Source: Byssochlamys sp. IMV 00236 (Eukaryota > Ascomycota > Eurotiomycetes > Eurotiales > Thermoascaceae). From it: a stretch of 64,000 nucleotides of DNA. The DNA is taken from NCBI GenBank assembly GCA_001931875.2, contig MSJH02000815.1, positions 248,001 through 312,000 on the forward strand, written 5' to 3'. The position numbers and the translations under genes are program-made. This document shows, piece after piece, positions 35,104 to 47,934 of the stretch (the stretch's first letter is position 1; each line of letters opens with the position of its first letter). Under the pieces are notes generated by a model. The model was not told where the DNA came from. It saw only the letters and a list, made by a program, of their open reading frames with translations, and ran no database searches.

Positions 35104-38100
35104 CTAAGTAGACATTTCTGAGCTGAATCTAAGCGCACTGCCTCTGCCTGCTGCGCCTGAGTTGTTAACGCCTGGGCTAGTAGGACGACTGTTCGTTGAG
35201 GCCCACTTAGGGCTTCGCGGTTGAGTGCTCGTAGAACGCGTAGATGGGCGGTTTCTTTTAAGATCTCTAAGCTCATCTTCTTTCCTGCGTAGCAGCTCAT
35301 CTCTTGATGCAAGAGTAGCTTCCAGCTCTTGCACTCGTGCGTAGTGCCTGGAGTCATCATTGCTCGTTTTAATTTCCTTGAGCTGTGCCGCATTCGCAGT
35401 TGCCTTCCGTTTGAGTTCTTCATTCTGTTCCTTAAGTTGACGTATCTCGAGACCGGACTGTGCAGCTGCCGTTGAAGCGTTCTGATATTGCTCTCGTGTA
35501 TACTCAGATTGCTTCTTCTCGTAATCGGCCCTTCTTTCAAGGTTCGCATTCTCTTGTAAGAGACGGCGTACTTCTTCACGAGCAGCTTCAAGGTCAGCTT
35601 CGAGACCACCACCACTCTTTAACGCTTCTCTTGCAGCTTCTAGGTCATGCTTCAATTGCGTGCGCTCATCTTTCAACTTGCTAATCTCGTCACGCTGCCT
35701 TTCAAGTCTTTGCTCTAACTTGGTCACCGTCTCAGCCAAACGGTCTCGTTCCTGCCGCGTTTTATGAAGATCCTTGGTGCGTGACTCGTATCGGTGTTGC
35801 AAACCTGCCAACTCTATTGTCTTCTGCTTGTTTCCAGATTGAGCTTCAGAAAGAGTTGCCCGAAGCTGCCGTAATTCAATAGCATGCGTGTTTTTCATCT
35901 GGATAAGACTCCTCTCCAAGGATTGTAAGTCATTGTCTAACGTCTGAGTTGGCTGCGCGGTAGAGTCTGATACCTGGCTGGTATCTTGGGATGCTAAGAA
36001 CCGCTGTCTCTTTGTACTACGCGCATCTGGGTCATCGCCATCCTTTTCTATATTAGTCATTCTTGCTTTTAAAAGAATATCCTCTCAACACTCACAAGGA
36101 CCCGTTTCTGTAGAGAACCCGCTGTCTGCATATACTGAAGACTGGGATCAATAGCTTCTGGCCCTAAGGCAGAAGCAATTTCCGCTGGACTGAGAATCTG
36201 GAGCGGTTCAATCGTCGGCCAAGACCAGCTTGCGTTGAAATTGTCAGAAAGAAGATATGAAAGGAGTTCTTCCGCATCCTCGTGGACATTGAGGGCATCA
36301 TCTTGAAGATCGCCCACTGTATCATGAAGGCGATAAATATAATGTGCAAGAAGGCGAAGGCGCTGTAGTTCAGCGAGATTCGGTAAACAACGCTCAATAT
36401 GCTCGCTGCTATTTGAAATAAGAAATAGAACAACAGGGAGTAGGTTTCCATTCCGGGCAAAGGTTGTCCGCAGGTGCTCTATAGAAGGGTTCTTTGCATT
36501 GAAGGACGAGTCGAGAGAGAAGATGGCAGTTGGGTTTCTGTAAAGCTCAATGACACCATCACTTTGCGCTGAGCGGATCCCGAAGCTCAGTGCTCCTTTG
36601 GTCATCGATATCTCGACATTAGTGCCACTGCCCATTTCTGAACGAGGTCGAGTATATTCAAATCCCTTTCCCAGGAGGTATCGCTCCACGAGATCTACAG
36701 TCTTTCCTTCTCGTACCATGAGAATAATGTGGAGCTCATGACTTTCCGCCATCTCCACAAAGTAGCCTAGCAGTTGAAACTTGGAGCTCGAATACTCTGC
36801 CCAAGCAGCTTCCTTCTCTGGATCACTTGGTGAATCTTGAATGTGTTCAGCTATGTTCAAGTCGGGGTGTACCGTTGTGTTGTTTAGCTTCTCTACCACT
36901 CGGCGCATCTGAGATATCACTTGTTCTCGCTGTGAAAGTCAGAGACCAGACTACAACTGTCAATAGATTATCGGCTCACCTCATTGTTCCCAAGTATCGA
37001 TTCAGATGTGAATAGAGAGTGGAAGTTTTTGATGACATGTGACTCGTCGGTTAAGATTCGTTCATAGACGTCCTTCACCCTAGAATCCATAGGAAGAGTC
37101 ATGGCGAATTCTGACGCCCCAAGTTGAACTGAGCCGGGAGGAGCCTCTTCCGCGGGAACGACAGTCAAATCGCTGGGCTGGATTGTCTGCATCAGAGGGC
37201 CCTCATGGTATTCAGGGAGTGCAGCTCCAGCGTACGTTTGTCCGGGCTGGTCATGTAGATCGGCTGGTGCCGCATGTGAAGTCGGTTCCTTATCCACTCG
37301 AATACTAAGAGGAGACGTAGTTTCGGGTGCTGATGCTGCTGCGGGTTCAATGTCCCCGGCAGACGACGGAGTGGCACTAGCACTGACGCTTTGCAAAGTT
37401 CGAGGGGGAAAATCGGCCTGCAGTTGAGCATACAGGCTCCTCAGTTTTTCCCTCGGGGTAGAGCCAGGAACATGGTCGTATCTCTCGGGGACACCGGATT
37501 TTGGCGCCCTGCTGCTATCCGGGCTGTTCTCCATGATGGCGGAATTCTTTTCGTAATAACTGTAAAGAGTTGGGAATAACGGCGTGATCCTACGACAAAG
37601 GATAGGTTCAGTCCTAGGGTTTGAGTCCTGGGTATGTCTCACGGAGACAGAAAGCGTGCGCTGGCTAAGATTGTGTAGCCCGTAGCCTGTTTGAGATCTG
37701 ACAGGGTTCTGGTTAGAATCAAATACGGTCTCCGGAATTGAACTTATTTGAGACTGTGTTGACTTTTTGGCCTGGGTAGATGGCGTTTCGACCCGCACTG
37801 GAAGGGCTTCAGGAATGGATTGCGTCTCAGCTATCTCATCCGCTTGGATTGTTGTAGTCTGGAAGTGATAGACGTCTCGCAAAGACCGGCAGTATTGGTT
37901 AACGATACGATCATGAGATGAACCTATCGACCCAGATATTGCACTCGAAGACGATATGTGAGTCCCAGTGACAAGCGAGCTTTGTGTGCTGTTAACGCTA
38001 GACTTCTGTAGAGCGCCTAAAGTCTGCAATGTCGCACCAATTGAACGCAGAGGAGTATTTTCCACAGATGATGTGCCAGTTGTTGATGGTGGATTTGAGC

Positions 38101-38706
38101 TTTCAAGAGAAGCACTTCCCTGTATGATGTGGTGTTCTCCTGTCGTCTTATGCGTGCTTTCCGTACTCTGCGTCTCCGGTACCGTCTTGCCAGGTAAAAA
38201 AAGCGGCGATGGCGATTGAGAATTGGATCTTTCTGGCTCCGCTGAGCTCTGCTGAGAGCTGCCAACGCTGTGAGCTGACTGTCTCCTTTTCCCTCTGTAC
38301 AGTCTTCGCCGTCTCCTCGACTGAATGTCTACCTTCTTTTTCTCTTCCCAGGCTTCTATTGCAGCGTCGTTAGCACACTCTTTCGGTTCCTATTGTACAA
38401 TTGTTAGTATTGCACTTTAGCAGATAGAAGGTTGGAAAGAGTATATATATGTCATTGAGATTGCGGGCACTCGGAATGCTGATATGCAGAATTGGAACGC
38501 AAACATACCCAAGTCGGCGAATACGGTCCCTTCCAGTCAATGAGATATCTCGTTCGCGTCTCGTCGAGGATGCAATTAATAGGGTATTCTTCGTCTCCAA
38601 TATCAACTATCTGACTGTCTGTACCGGAAGTAAATGAGTCTTGCGTAGTAGGACAGTGGCTAGTTATAGTAGACAATGTACTCGATTGCTTCCCTCGGCG
38701 CGCCAT
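35104..38706 (-). CDS. Hda3-like subunit of the HDA1 histone deacetylase complex, 1126 aa, four exons
   Basis: Exons (5' to 3'): 38706-38509, 38389-36980, 36929-36096 and 36042-35104. The N-terminus has a chromodomain (about 40-90), split by intron 1: EEYPINCILDETRTRYLIDW then KGPYSPTW joined to EPKECANDAAIEAW. A Ser/Thr-rich linker follows. The HDA2/3 domain starts near LPMDSRVKDVYERILTDE (about 490) and runs through exon 3. The C-terminal 300 residues form a long Glu/Arg/Leu-rich coiled coil. This architecture is that of fungal HDA1-complex subunit 3-type proteins, which scaffold the class II deacetylase on chromatin. The exon 3/4 junction is the weakest: GTGAGT pairs with an AAAG acceptor at 36043, because the nearer ATATAG is out of phase and too close to the branch site. 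Nuclear location is inferred. Confidence 0.82.
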
Positions 38707-39197
38707 TACCTATGCGCGTCGGGCCAGAGTTGCGAAAGTTGCACAGTCCATGACGAAAGGATTATTGATTTTGGATGGGTAGGATGCAGAAAGGGACCTA
38801 CAGATCGTCCAGTAAGTTCTGTCAGTAGAAAGTGAGCAAGAAGCTCTCAATCATGCCGGTAATTAGAACGGTAAGTTGAATTGGCCGGAGACGTGACGGA
38901 CGCGGCGGTTGACCGCCCGCACGTGATAAGGAGCCCTTATCGAAACCATTATCAGACTAGCTACCATTGAAGCATGTTTCTCAAGATGTCATAGATGGTC
39001 ACTTCATACAAATTAGAAGTGTACTGTCTAGAATTTTCTGGTATACGATCTTTCTCCATATACAGTCTCGCAAGTTGAGTGTGTTGATCTGTCTAGGCAA
39101 AATGGTCTGGTTCCACACCCCAGGTCCCTAGATGCAATGCATTGTATCGCAGTCTCACCTACATTACCATCAAGCCCAATAATCACGCGTGTCATAG
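38707..39197. other. intergenic, Hda3-like promoter side
   Basis: This half-kilobase lies between two leftward genes and holds the promoter of the Hda3-like gene and the 3' end of the monooxygenase. I see nothing else in it. Confidence 0.5.
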
Positions 39198-40737
39198 CTA
39201 TGGCCCATTGTTCTCATGTTCTTTCTTCCATGCATCGAAGTCAAAGCCGATCTCCTCCAACGTCCGGATGGAGCGGCGCTCTTCTCCCTTGCTCTGGAAG
39301 GCCTTCTTGATCTCTGGGAAACGGTCCCGCATCCACATTTCCTTTTCTCCCCATCTTGTTCCCAATTTACCCTTCCCCTCAGTACCTAGTTCCGATTCCG
39401 TTCTGGCCTTTCTTGCCCAGTCATACAGGAAGTTGAGATATTCAGCATCCTTCGGAAAAGGTAGAACATGAAACGCTTTGCCGTCTCCCTTCTCTGCAAC
39501 AACAGACTCCTCCCAAGCTTTCATCTCCGCCTTGGACGGAAGAGTTAACTTTCCAGAGAAGACTCGTGCGAAGACAGCAGCCTGGTTTTCAGATAGGGGA
39601 AATGGTATGACCTTCTGGGGAAGGGTCGGAAACACTAATGTAGGATTCTCAATATAGAACAACTGCTGGTAGATATTGAGAGTCCTACTGCCATCCCGAA
39701 TCACCGGTGGCTGTAGGGATGATAAGAACGGAAAAGAATAGAGATAACCCGTGCAAAAGACGATGGCGTCGATTCCATCCTCTATCCTTCCATCCTTGAA
39801 TCGAACTGCACGCTCGTGAGCACTGGGTGACAGAAACTCCACTATCTCGGGGTATTCGATCCTGTCGGCCGCAGGACCAGGTGAGAGATACGACTCCGAC
39901 CGTGATGAGGCTAACAGAGGTCCTTTGCAGACCGAAGCGATCTGAGTCCCAATATCAATTCCAGATGCAGAATTGCCTACCACGATGACCTTTTTCCCCC
40001 TAAAAGCTTCCGGGGAATCATAAAATTTGGAGTGTGAGATGACCCCCGGGTAAGCTAGATTCCATGCCTCGATCCCCTCAATGGCAGGGACGTAAGGAAC
40101 ATTGTAGTGGCCGCTTGCAACCACAACGGCATCGTATGGATCCGTCTCAACGCGTCCATTTTGCAATTCTTTCCTTGTCAGTATCCAAGAATTTCCCGGT
40201 CCAGTAGTGACATCGAGAACTTGTGTCTCGAAATGAATTAGCTCCCTGATATCGTCGGCGTACTCATGAAGGTATTCCGTCACGGTCCGAAACGTCGGGA
40301 ATAGCTGAGAATCCGCTGGAAACGGCTTATCGGAAAACTGCATCAAATCCTTCGGAATGTTGGTTTCTAGTCTTTCATAGAGAGGTGATAGAAAAGTTGC
40401 TTCTTGGCCTTCTTTGCTATTTCGTTTCTGGTGCCAAATGGGCTCTTCGACTGGCTGGCGTGGATCTAATTGCGGAACAGGGGTTGTAGCTCCAATTTTG
40501 TCGGTTCCAGGTGAATAGTTCCAGGTGCCTCCGGGTGTGCTTCGCTGCTCGAATACGTCGATCTTATCGAAGCTCTTCTCAGCGAGGAGATACCTGGATC
40601 AACTTCATTAGCAGGAGCAGATCGCGATATGCGATATCAGCATAGGTGAGATTGATAGTTCCATACTTGGCCGCCGCAAGGCCGGCGGGCCCAGCGCCAA
40701 TAATGGCTATATTCCGGATCTTTGAGATGGCAGTCAT
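39198..40737 (-). CDS. flavin-containing monooxygenase, 488 aa, two exons
   Basis: Exon 1 is 40737-40667, intron 40666-40594 (GTATGG...ATCCAG), exon 2 40593-39198. The N-terminal FAD-binding Rossmann motif IAIIGAGPAGLAAAKYL is rebuilt only when the intron is removed. The second dinucleotide site, VIVVGNSASGIDIGTQI, binds NADPH. Between them lies YPGVISHSKFY, the FxGxxxHxxxY-type FMO/Baeyer-Villiger fingerprint with Tyr in place of the first Phe. FCTGYLYSFPFL matches the C-terminal GY-containing motif of FMOs. It would oxygenate a soft nucleophile (N or S) of unknown identity. It is about 5.4 kb past the PKS and separated from it by a chromatin gene on the opposite strand, so membership in the pigment locus is not supported. 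Confidence 0.87.
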
Positions 40738-41519
40738 AATGACATTATTATAAGGGAGGATATGAACAACAGGTGGCTGTGAAATGCGACTGTTCGGCCC
40801 TGAGGAAACCCCGCCGGTTTTATCTTATCAGACCATCGGGACCCATCTTACTCAGTGTGCCCTTGGCGCCACTTTGGAGGCAAGTTGCGCCATCCCGGCT
40901 CGTGTCTTGTACTCTGATCCGTAACATAAGTCAGTATCAACACTCTACGAAGCTGCTGCGAGGTAAAACATGGAAAATATATGGACAATATGGTAGCTGC
41001 AGAATGTATCTCAGATGATCATCCTCTGCCAGAATCGCTTATATTTACAGGACGCCGTATTGGCTATTTCTCAACAGTCCACATCTCCCTGCGTGGACTT
41101 ATTGCAGTGGAGAATCTGTTCCATAAGTTTAATCACCACTGTTGGGATAGTAGTAACTACAGAATATCATGTTTGATGCTGTCTACCTCCAACACGCCTG
41201 TCCTCGGCGTAAATACCGATTTATATATTACAGCCAAAGCCGGCGAGCCAAGCTTGAGCTCTACCTACGTATCGTACTGTACCGCCCGTAATAATACAGC
41301 CATCACCGACTCCGACACACGAGGTTCGTGATGCAACCAGGCAAACCGCCAGACCTTCATTCTCAAATCCCACAACCTTCGCCATCATCGCTCATAGCCT
41401 CCTAGTCGTTTGCCTGAGAGCTGAACGCGCTCGACACGAGATATCATGTCGTGATCTCGACAACGAAGCTTCCAAGATCGAACAATGCGCGCGTTTTCTT
41501 TTCCTTAGCGACCGCGATC
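40738..41519. promoter_or_regulatory. divergent promoter region
   Basis: This 0.78 kb lies between start codons of the monooxygenase (-) and the Telo_bind-type gene (+). It must carry both promoters. No specific site is claimed. Confidence 0.45.
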
Positions 41520-44500
41520 ATGGACTCCGACGATCGATCTCCGGCTGCTGGAGCTGTCGCACAATCAGCCCATATACCAATATCAGAGCTTTCTCCGGAG
41601 CGTGAAGATATAAGTACTAAGTCTGTGCATGCTGTGGTGACACTGGTCTGGCCATACTCGTCTTCAAGCCAGTCCCTTAGCCTTCTGCTCGCCGAGCCAG
41701 ATTTTCGTCTTCGACGTTCCCAGGGCCAAGTGAAGGTCAACTTTCATGGTACAAGCGCGCAGGAAGTTGCCCAGACTCATGTGGGCATTGGTGACGAAGT
41801 CCACCTCTCCCTGAAAGGGGTCAGATGGACGGACACCCAGGGACCGTTAGCGACGCCTGGCAGAAATGTCAGCTGGGATATCAACTTCGAGAACCATGTA
41901 ACACTTGAGGTACGCTGTCACTCGATAACACGTTATTTGATTTATGGGCTAAAAGATGATGCAGATCTCGAGAGACTCCCGACCTCTAGCCTCAGTGCAA
42001 GTTGATAGGCCAGCATCTCCGCCGCAGAATGATGGTTTCGCAACGCCAGCGAAACCTCCAGCTATGAATCTACACACGGAGCTGGAAGGTCCGTCTGTGG
42101 GATCGGCTCAATGGGCGTCACCAGCTTTTCTACGATCAAACCGCCAGTCTCTGGGTAGCGTTATCGGCCCTGCATTTGATCCCTTCGCGGAGGAAGATGG
42201 CTACGTACCGGGAAAAGGAAGGAAGAGACCCAGGTTCAGCATGCGCAGTAATGAATGGCGACTTGTTGATGAGCCTGCAAGTCCGGTCAAAGAGGAGACT
42301 CCCTGGGATGAAATGGAAGACATGGATATGCAAGACGATGAGCTAGAAGCTGAGCTGGCAGTGGAAGAAACCGCCAGCAATCTGAATGGAGCAGGAACAC
42401 ATTCACCGAAACATATAGACGCAAAAGACGTTGCAGCTGAGCCTATGGTGACCGAAGAGTCTTTATCTGAAACTGCCGCCGGGCTCGCAGCAAGTGACAA
42501 AGCTCTCGCGCAAGATCGAAGTATCCAACGACCTCAAGATGCTGTGGAGGTGGTACGCAAAGATCCTCAGCTAGAGTTTACACCTCCAGTGGTGGCTTCG
42601 CAACGCACCAGCCGTGCTCCTACGGATACACCGCGTCTTCTGCCGCTTCTTTCCCCAGGACTTCTCGTCCCCTCGCCACTGGTAACAGTCTCTCCAAGTC
42701 CACAAGGTTACTTTCCGACGGTGGTTGAGTCTACTACATCTAGTGAACCTCCAGTGGTTTCCGTGGGTTCTGGCGATCATGAAGCGACAATCCAGAACGG
42801 CCCCTTACAGGAAGCTCCTTCGCAGGATCTATTGCAAGAGGCTACCGCACGAGTCCTAGAACATGCTGCTGCCGATGCCGTTGATGCTTCTATGGAGGCG
42901 AATAAACCTTCATCGTCTGAAACAATAGCTGGTATCAGTACCCAAGTTCCTCATTCTCCTCCTGTGGGCGAGTCCGACGTCTTGATAGAATCATCAAACT
43001 TCCAGGTTGTCGAAGAAGGAGTACTTGAGAATACAGGTGAGATCGCAGGGGTAGTTGAGGAAGCAGCTGAAATTGATGAGGCGCGGTCGTTATCTGAGTC
43101 CGTTGAGACAGAGTCTGGCGGCTTCGACGAGGATGATGAAAATATCAGAGAAACCCGGCATGAGGATAGAGAAGCTCAGTTAGGGGATGGAGAAGGTGTC
43201 GATGAGCATGAAGAATACGAATCTACGGAACACGAGGAAGGATATTCCAATAGATCTCGAAATTACTCAAGGTCACCTCCTGTTCCTATTGAAGAGGAAT
43301 CTGAAAGTGAAAGCGAGATAAGTGAGGAAGAAACAGAAGCGGAATTCGAATATGTTAAACGAGAATATGTTAAACCCAGCAACCGGGAGAGCCCTGAAGA
43401 GAGACTACATGATACGGCTTCTTATGTCGCTGAAGACGAGTACGATGACGCGGAAGAAGATGAGGAACAATCTGAGGAACAATCTGAGGAAGAATTCGAC
43501 GAGGAATACGAGTCCGTTCATGTCTACGAGGACGAATCTGGGGAATCACTAGGTTCTGAAGCCGACTCAGAAGATGCGCCTTCGACAAGACCGCAAGCGC
43601 CAGCTCCGGAAAGGACTGTACATCCGGAAATTATCGTTCTAGATAGCGACAGTGAAGAGGAGTCCGGTGTGGCTGGAAACCATTCCGTAGTCCCACCGGA
43701 AGATCAGAGAGATGTCCTCGTGAAAGCGACTGCAACAAGGGATCAGAATGAGCTGTCGGTCTTGCGTACTGTACATGCTGAGGGCTCAGAAGAAATCCAG
43801 GACAACGAAGAAGGCATTAGATACTCTGAAACTGAGGAGTCGCAAGATAGCGAGCATTCTGAGACTTCGGCTGCTCCCGGATCCCCCGCTACTGGTGAAG
43901 ATGTATCAGACAGCTTCCAGGAGGAGAGCGAAGAGGAAGTCCATCAAGAAGTTCAGGAAGAAACCCATCAATATTTCCATCGGGAAATTCAGGAAGGGGC
44001 CCGGGAAGAGGCCCGGGAAGAGAACCTGTCACCATCAGAAGAATCGCACGGGTCCGTGAGCTATCCTTTCTTTACACCCGAGACCGACCTGCAGCAGCCG
44101 ATATCAGACGAGCACAGTGAAAGTGCTATAGATCCTGAGTTACTCCGATCACAACAAATACCACCGACGAGTGCAATAAACGACAATAACAAAGATGCTC
44201 ATGAGCAAAAGGATGAGGCCCTGCTGTATGATCGAAGTTCTAATCTAAGTCGATCCCGTGATCAGGGTCTTTTCCTTGACGGACCAAATTCTCCTCAGCA
44301 CAGCGGTCAAGTCGAAAGAGGCCAGCATCAATATATCGAACTTCACGGTCAATTACCTACCCCTAATGCTACGCAACAGATGGATCCCGTGTCTCCAGAA
44401 CCGGATGATCACATCGCTAGGCCAGAGTTTATGTCCACTCCACGAAATACTCAAGATCCCTTTACCGAACAGTTACAAGAAGACCAGCCAACTCTCCCAG

Positions 44501-45543
44501 ACACTGCGTCACCAGCGCACATTGAGATAGTGTCCACGGATTTTAATGGTCAGAAAGAAGAAAATATTCCGGGTGGCATAGTGCAACATGTGTCTCGACA
44601 TGTGTCTAGCAGAAAATACACAGCCACCGTACCTGTCGAAGACAAGCCGCTGGCCGCAGACGACACAGGTCTGGACCGCGAAGAGCAGCCAGAAGTTCAA
44701 CAGAGCATTGAAAGTAATACAGATGTCGTTGATCGCCGTCCCGTGCAAGTGAGCGTGGAAATCAGTCCTGCTGCGAGTCCGCCGAATCCCCCCGCTCTTC
44801 CAGATCGTAAAGCAAGGGGCTTTCGCAGCGCACATTCTTACTTCGCTCCGCTGGCGACGTTGTTCGACCTTTTCAATTCCGTGATCGATACAATCTCAGT
44901 CGTTGTTGAGACGTCAGCTGTGTCCCGTTCCGCGTCTGGTCCCCGGGATTACTTTCTGACTCTGCAGCTTACAGACCCGTCAATGGCGGGTACTATACTT
45001 CCCGCACAAATATTTCGCCCTTACAAGACGGTCCTGCCAGCTGTGAAAGAAGGAGACGTGATCCTGCTACGTAACTTCAAGGTCCGGACTTTCAATCATT
45101 CAATGATGCTGCTCAGCACAGACACCAGTGCGTGGGCTGTCTTCGACGGCGAGATGGACGAAGCTCGCGTGGCTGGTCCGCCAGTGGAATACGGCCTGGC
45201 TGAACGCTCTTACGCAGACAGTCTACGCGAATGGTTCCGCGAAGATGGCGCTGCTATGGTTGCGGACTACAGGCTCCAGTTGTCCATCGACAGAGCTAGC
45301 AGAGGGGACACGCCTTCCAGCAGCGCTGCCATCAGCGATACCGGCAGCATTGACTCGGGCTTGCGTGAATCACGCGGTGACTCGCTTTTCTCACACCGCG
45401 GGTCCAGACGCAACAGAAAAAGTAACCGGCGAATCACTATCCATGAACTGAGAGACGGGACGCGATATACGGAGGTTGGATCGCCCTCTGATAAGGAGAG
45501 CATTCACGAATTAAGAGACGGCACAGTCTACGCGAATCTTTGA
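41520..45543 (+). CDS. Telo_bind (POT1-type OB) domain protein with large acidic linker, 1322 aa
   Basis: Exon 1 is 41520-41909 and exon 2 is 41965-45543, with a 55-nt phase-0 intron. The Met at 41520 (MDSDDRSPAAG) is preferred over an in-frame Met 23 codons upstream. Residues 20-135 look like an OB fold (GIGDEVHLSLKGVRW). Residues about 1087-1200 match the Telo_bind pattern: an opening YFAPLATLFDLFNSVIDT, DYFLTLQLTDPS, IFRPYKTVLP, then GDVILLRNFKVRTF and SAWAVFDG. Between them are about 900 low-complexity residues very rich in Glu, Asp and Ser, with PEIIVLDSDSEEES at about 685, a strong SUMO-interaction-like motif. The C-terminus repeats IHELRDGT twice. In Aspergillus such proteins are usually named telomere-binding alpha subunit central domain proteins. 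Single-stranded telomeric DNA binding is inferred from the domain only. Confidence 0.72.
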
Positions 45544-46719
45544 TTTGCTCATGCTGCAGCCAGTCCAGAGCTCAAACTGTGTAGAAAAGCATGCATGCCC
45601 TGCGCTACGCTCCTGAAGCTCGGGTTTCGGGTGTAAAAAATCATTCATTGTGTATAATTTGTTGACCGCGTACATTCCATCAAATAAGTATATAGCTCAG
45701 TACATTCTCTCCGGCGAGGCCTAGTAAGATAACGAAGCACGGATCTACTTCTTGATCGTGTCAGGTCAGCAGTGAGAAAACCAAGAGAAGGACTAATAAA
45801 GCCACGGTTAAGGAGCCATGACATTGTCAGACTTTGCCTTTCTACCTCAAGCTCAACCAGCAACCTGCTAAAAGCAGAAGTGTAGCAGCGGTTGAGCCCC
45901 TCGGATTACCAGAGCCTCGTAGGGTATCTTCATAACGGATGACGACGACGCCAGGACGGATTCGAATGGACTCGACGTACCGAGTAAGAATAAGTACGGC
46001 GCACGCGACAGAATCAGGATCCAAAGGATGCTATCATCACAATCATCATCATCACCATCACCATCGTTCTATTACAATGCCTGCATACTGCAGCGACATA
46101 GGTCTTAAACCTCCTCGAAAAGAAAAAGAAGGGCATGTCCCGTCGATCAGGTCATCACCGCATCATGGGAAGCTGCAGAGCCCTCGTGATGATGGTTTTA
46201 GACGCGGGGTCCGCACAAAACGGTCAATCTCGACACACTCATCGGAATCGCCAGCGCAGTGGAGGAATGAAAGAAGCTGCTGGCGATGATTTGAGTCGGT
46301 GGTCTTGGGTTTTGTGGAAAAGAAAAAAAAAAAGAAAAGAGAAAAGAAAAGCGAAAAGAAGGAAAAGAAAAAGAAAAAGAGACGGTGCGGGTGGAGCCGC
46401 CGGGCTGGGCGGTGATTGGCTGGGCGCCGGAAGAGGACGAGCGAGCGACGGCGAGACGTGAGGATGCTTCTCTGCGTCGGTCTCCAACAACATACATACT
46501 CGTCTCTCTACGTCCTCGATCAACACCCTTAATCCTGCCTCACACAGCCCTTTTACGACCTCGACCCCGCCGCTGCCACCTCCTGTACGCCCTGTTCCAT
46601 CTATTCGGCCCATCTTCTATCGTCTACTAGTCTCGCACGAAGAGCCACCACACCCCCCACTAGTGTCAGTCCCTACCTGATGACCGCTCTTTTTCAGAGC
46701 AACTGTATACGCTACCTCG
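45544..46719. other. intergenic region upstream of the eIF4E gene
   Basis: No gene is visible. It contains a (CAT/CAC)n trinucleotide stretch near 46034-46066 and the polypurine tract listed separately. The last 200 bases are C+T-rich, as in a fungal 5' leader. Confidence 0.5.
46319..46381 (+). repeat. 63-bp polypurine tract
   Basis: An almost pure A/G run, interrupted once by C, lies about 340 bp upstream of the eIF4E start codon. Such runs can form non-B DNA or exclude nucleosomes; here that is only a possibility. Confidence 0.8.
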
Positions 46720-47934
46720 ATGGATAACGCAAACCTGTGGACGCGGAGAGCAAAGTAAGACCTTCTGACAGCCTTTTTCCTGTAGTCTCAGGACCTGTGT
46801 CAGGCGCGTGCTGACCGCGATCCTAGCTCCAGCAAGCTGTCTCTGTCCATGTCCGGGACTGACAGAGACGGTGGCGCCCGAGTCGATCTTCCCCGCAATC
46901 ACACAGCGAAGCGCTTCGGTCCCGACAGCTCTCATGGACGGTCGAATCCCTTCAATGCGATATCTCCTCTCTCCGCGGGCGCGTCCTCCCCGTCGATAAA
47001 CGCCTCGTCCGCTTTCGGCCTGGGGTCTGGCGCATTCGCGTCGTTCGGTTCTTCAGCCAAGACTCCGAAGACGCCCTCCGGCGGTGCCTTCGATCTCAGC
47101 TCGAAGACTTCTGGTGATAAGAAGGATGCGCATGAGACGGAAGGCACGGGGACGGACACAGTGAAAGCGAAAGGCTCGACGTCCTCACTCAGCACATCCG
47201 CTTCCACCATCAAGACACACCCTCTCAAGTCGACGTGGATTGTCTGGTACCGTCCACCCACACCGAAATACTCAGACTATGAGAAGTCAACAATCGCACT
47301 GGCATCCATTTCCACGGTTGAAGGCTTCTGGAGTGTCTATTCCCACCTGAAGAGACCATCTCTCCTCCCGACTGTTTCCGACTACCACATCTTCAAGAAG
47401 GGTATACGTCCCGTCTGGGAAGATGAGGCCAACAAGAAGGGTGGGAAGTGGATCGTCAGATTGAAGAAGGGAGTTGCTGACCGGTACTGGGAGGACCTTC
47501 TGCTGGCCATGGTGGGCGACCAGTTCGCGGAAGCTGGAGATGAGGTCTGCGGTGCCGTTCTTAGCGTGCGGAGCGGAGAGGACGTGTTGAGTGTCTGGAC
47601 GAGGATCGACGGTGGAAGGAACATCAAGATCAGGTAAGTCGGGACTTGTCATCGACCAAACTACATATATGGCCCTTGCTAACCGACGTATAGGGAGACG
47701 ATCAAGCGATTGCTCGCCTTCCCGCCAGACACCAACATCGTTTGGAAAAGCCACGATGACAGCATTGCTCAGCGATCTGCTATCGACCAGGCTCGTCAAG
47801 AGAAGGCTGCTGCCAACGCTGGTCATCATCACCACCACGGGGGTGACCGGCGGAGGGCTAATAATGCCAACCACAACAACAGCAACAGCCATGATGACAC
47901 AACGGGTGACAAGGGGAAAGGTTCGGCGTCTTGA
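46720..47934 (+). CDS. class II eIF4E-family cap-binding protein (4EHP/eIF4E2 type), 360 aa
   Basis: Exons: 46720-46754, 46827-47633 and 47694-47934. The 35-nt first exon encodes MDNANLWTRRA and joins to NSSKLSLSMSG with both phases fitting. The eIF4E core is HPLKSTWIVWYRPP, then STVEGFWSVY, HIFKKGIRPVWEDEANKKGG and DEVCGAVLSVR. Compared with class I eIF4E, the first cap-stacking Trp (mouse W56) aligns with Tyr (about residue 154, SDYEKST), while the second (W102) is kept in PVWED. That Trp-to-Tyr change is the signature of class II eIF4E/4EHP, which bind cap and usually repress translation of specific mRNAs. The N-terminal 120 residues are Ser/Gly/Ala-rich and the C-terminus has a His5 run and Asn-rich tail. 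It is cytoplasmic by inference. Confidence 0.9.

Noticed and set aside
39198..40737. Flavin monooxygenase as a tailoring enzyme of the pigment locus
   Set aside because: It is on the opposite strand, separated from the PKS by a 3.6-kb chromatin gene and long gaps. WA-type pathways need no FMO.
46021..46080. His-tag-like CAT/CAC run as a coding signal
   Set aside because: It is a trinucleotide repeat in an intergenic region, and the surrounding frame has no protein features.
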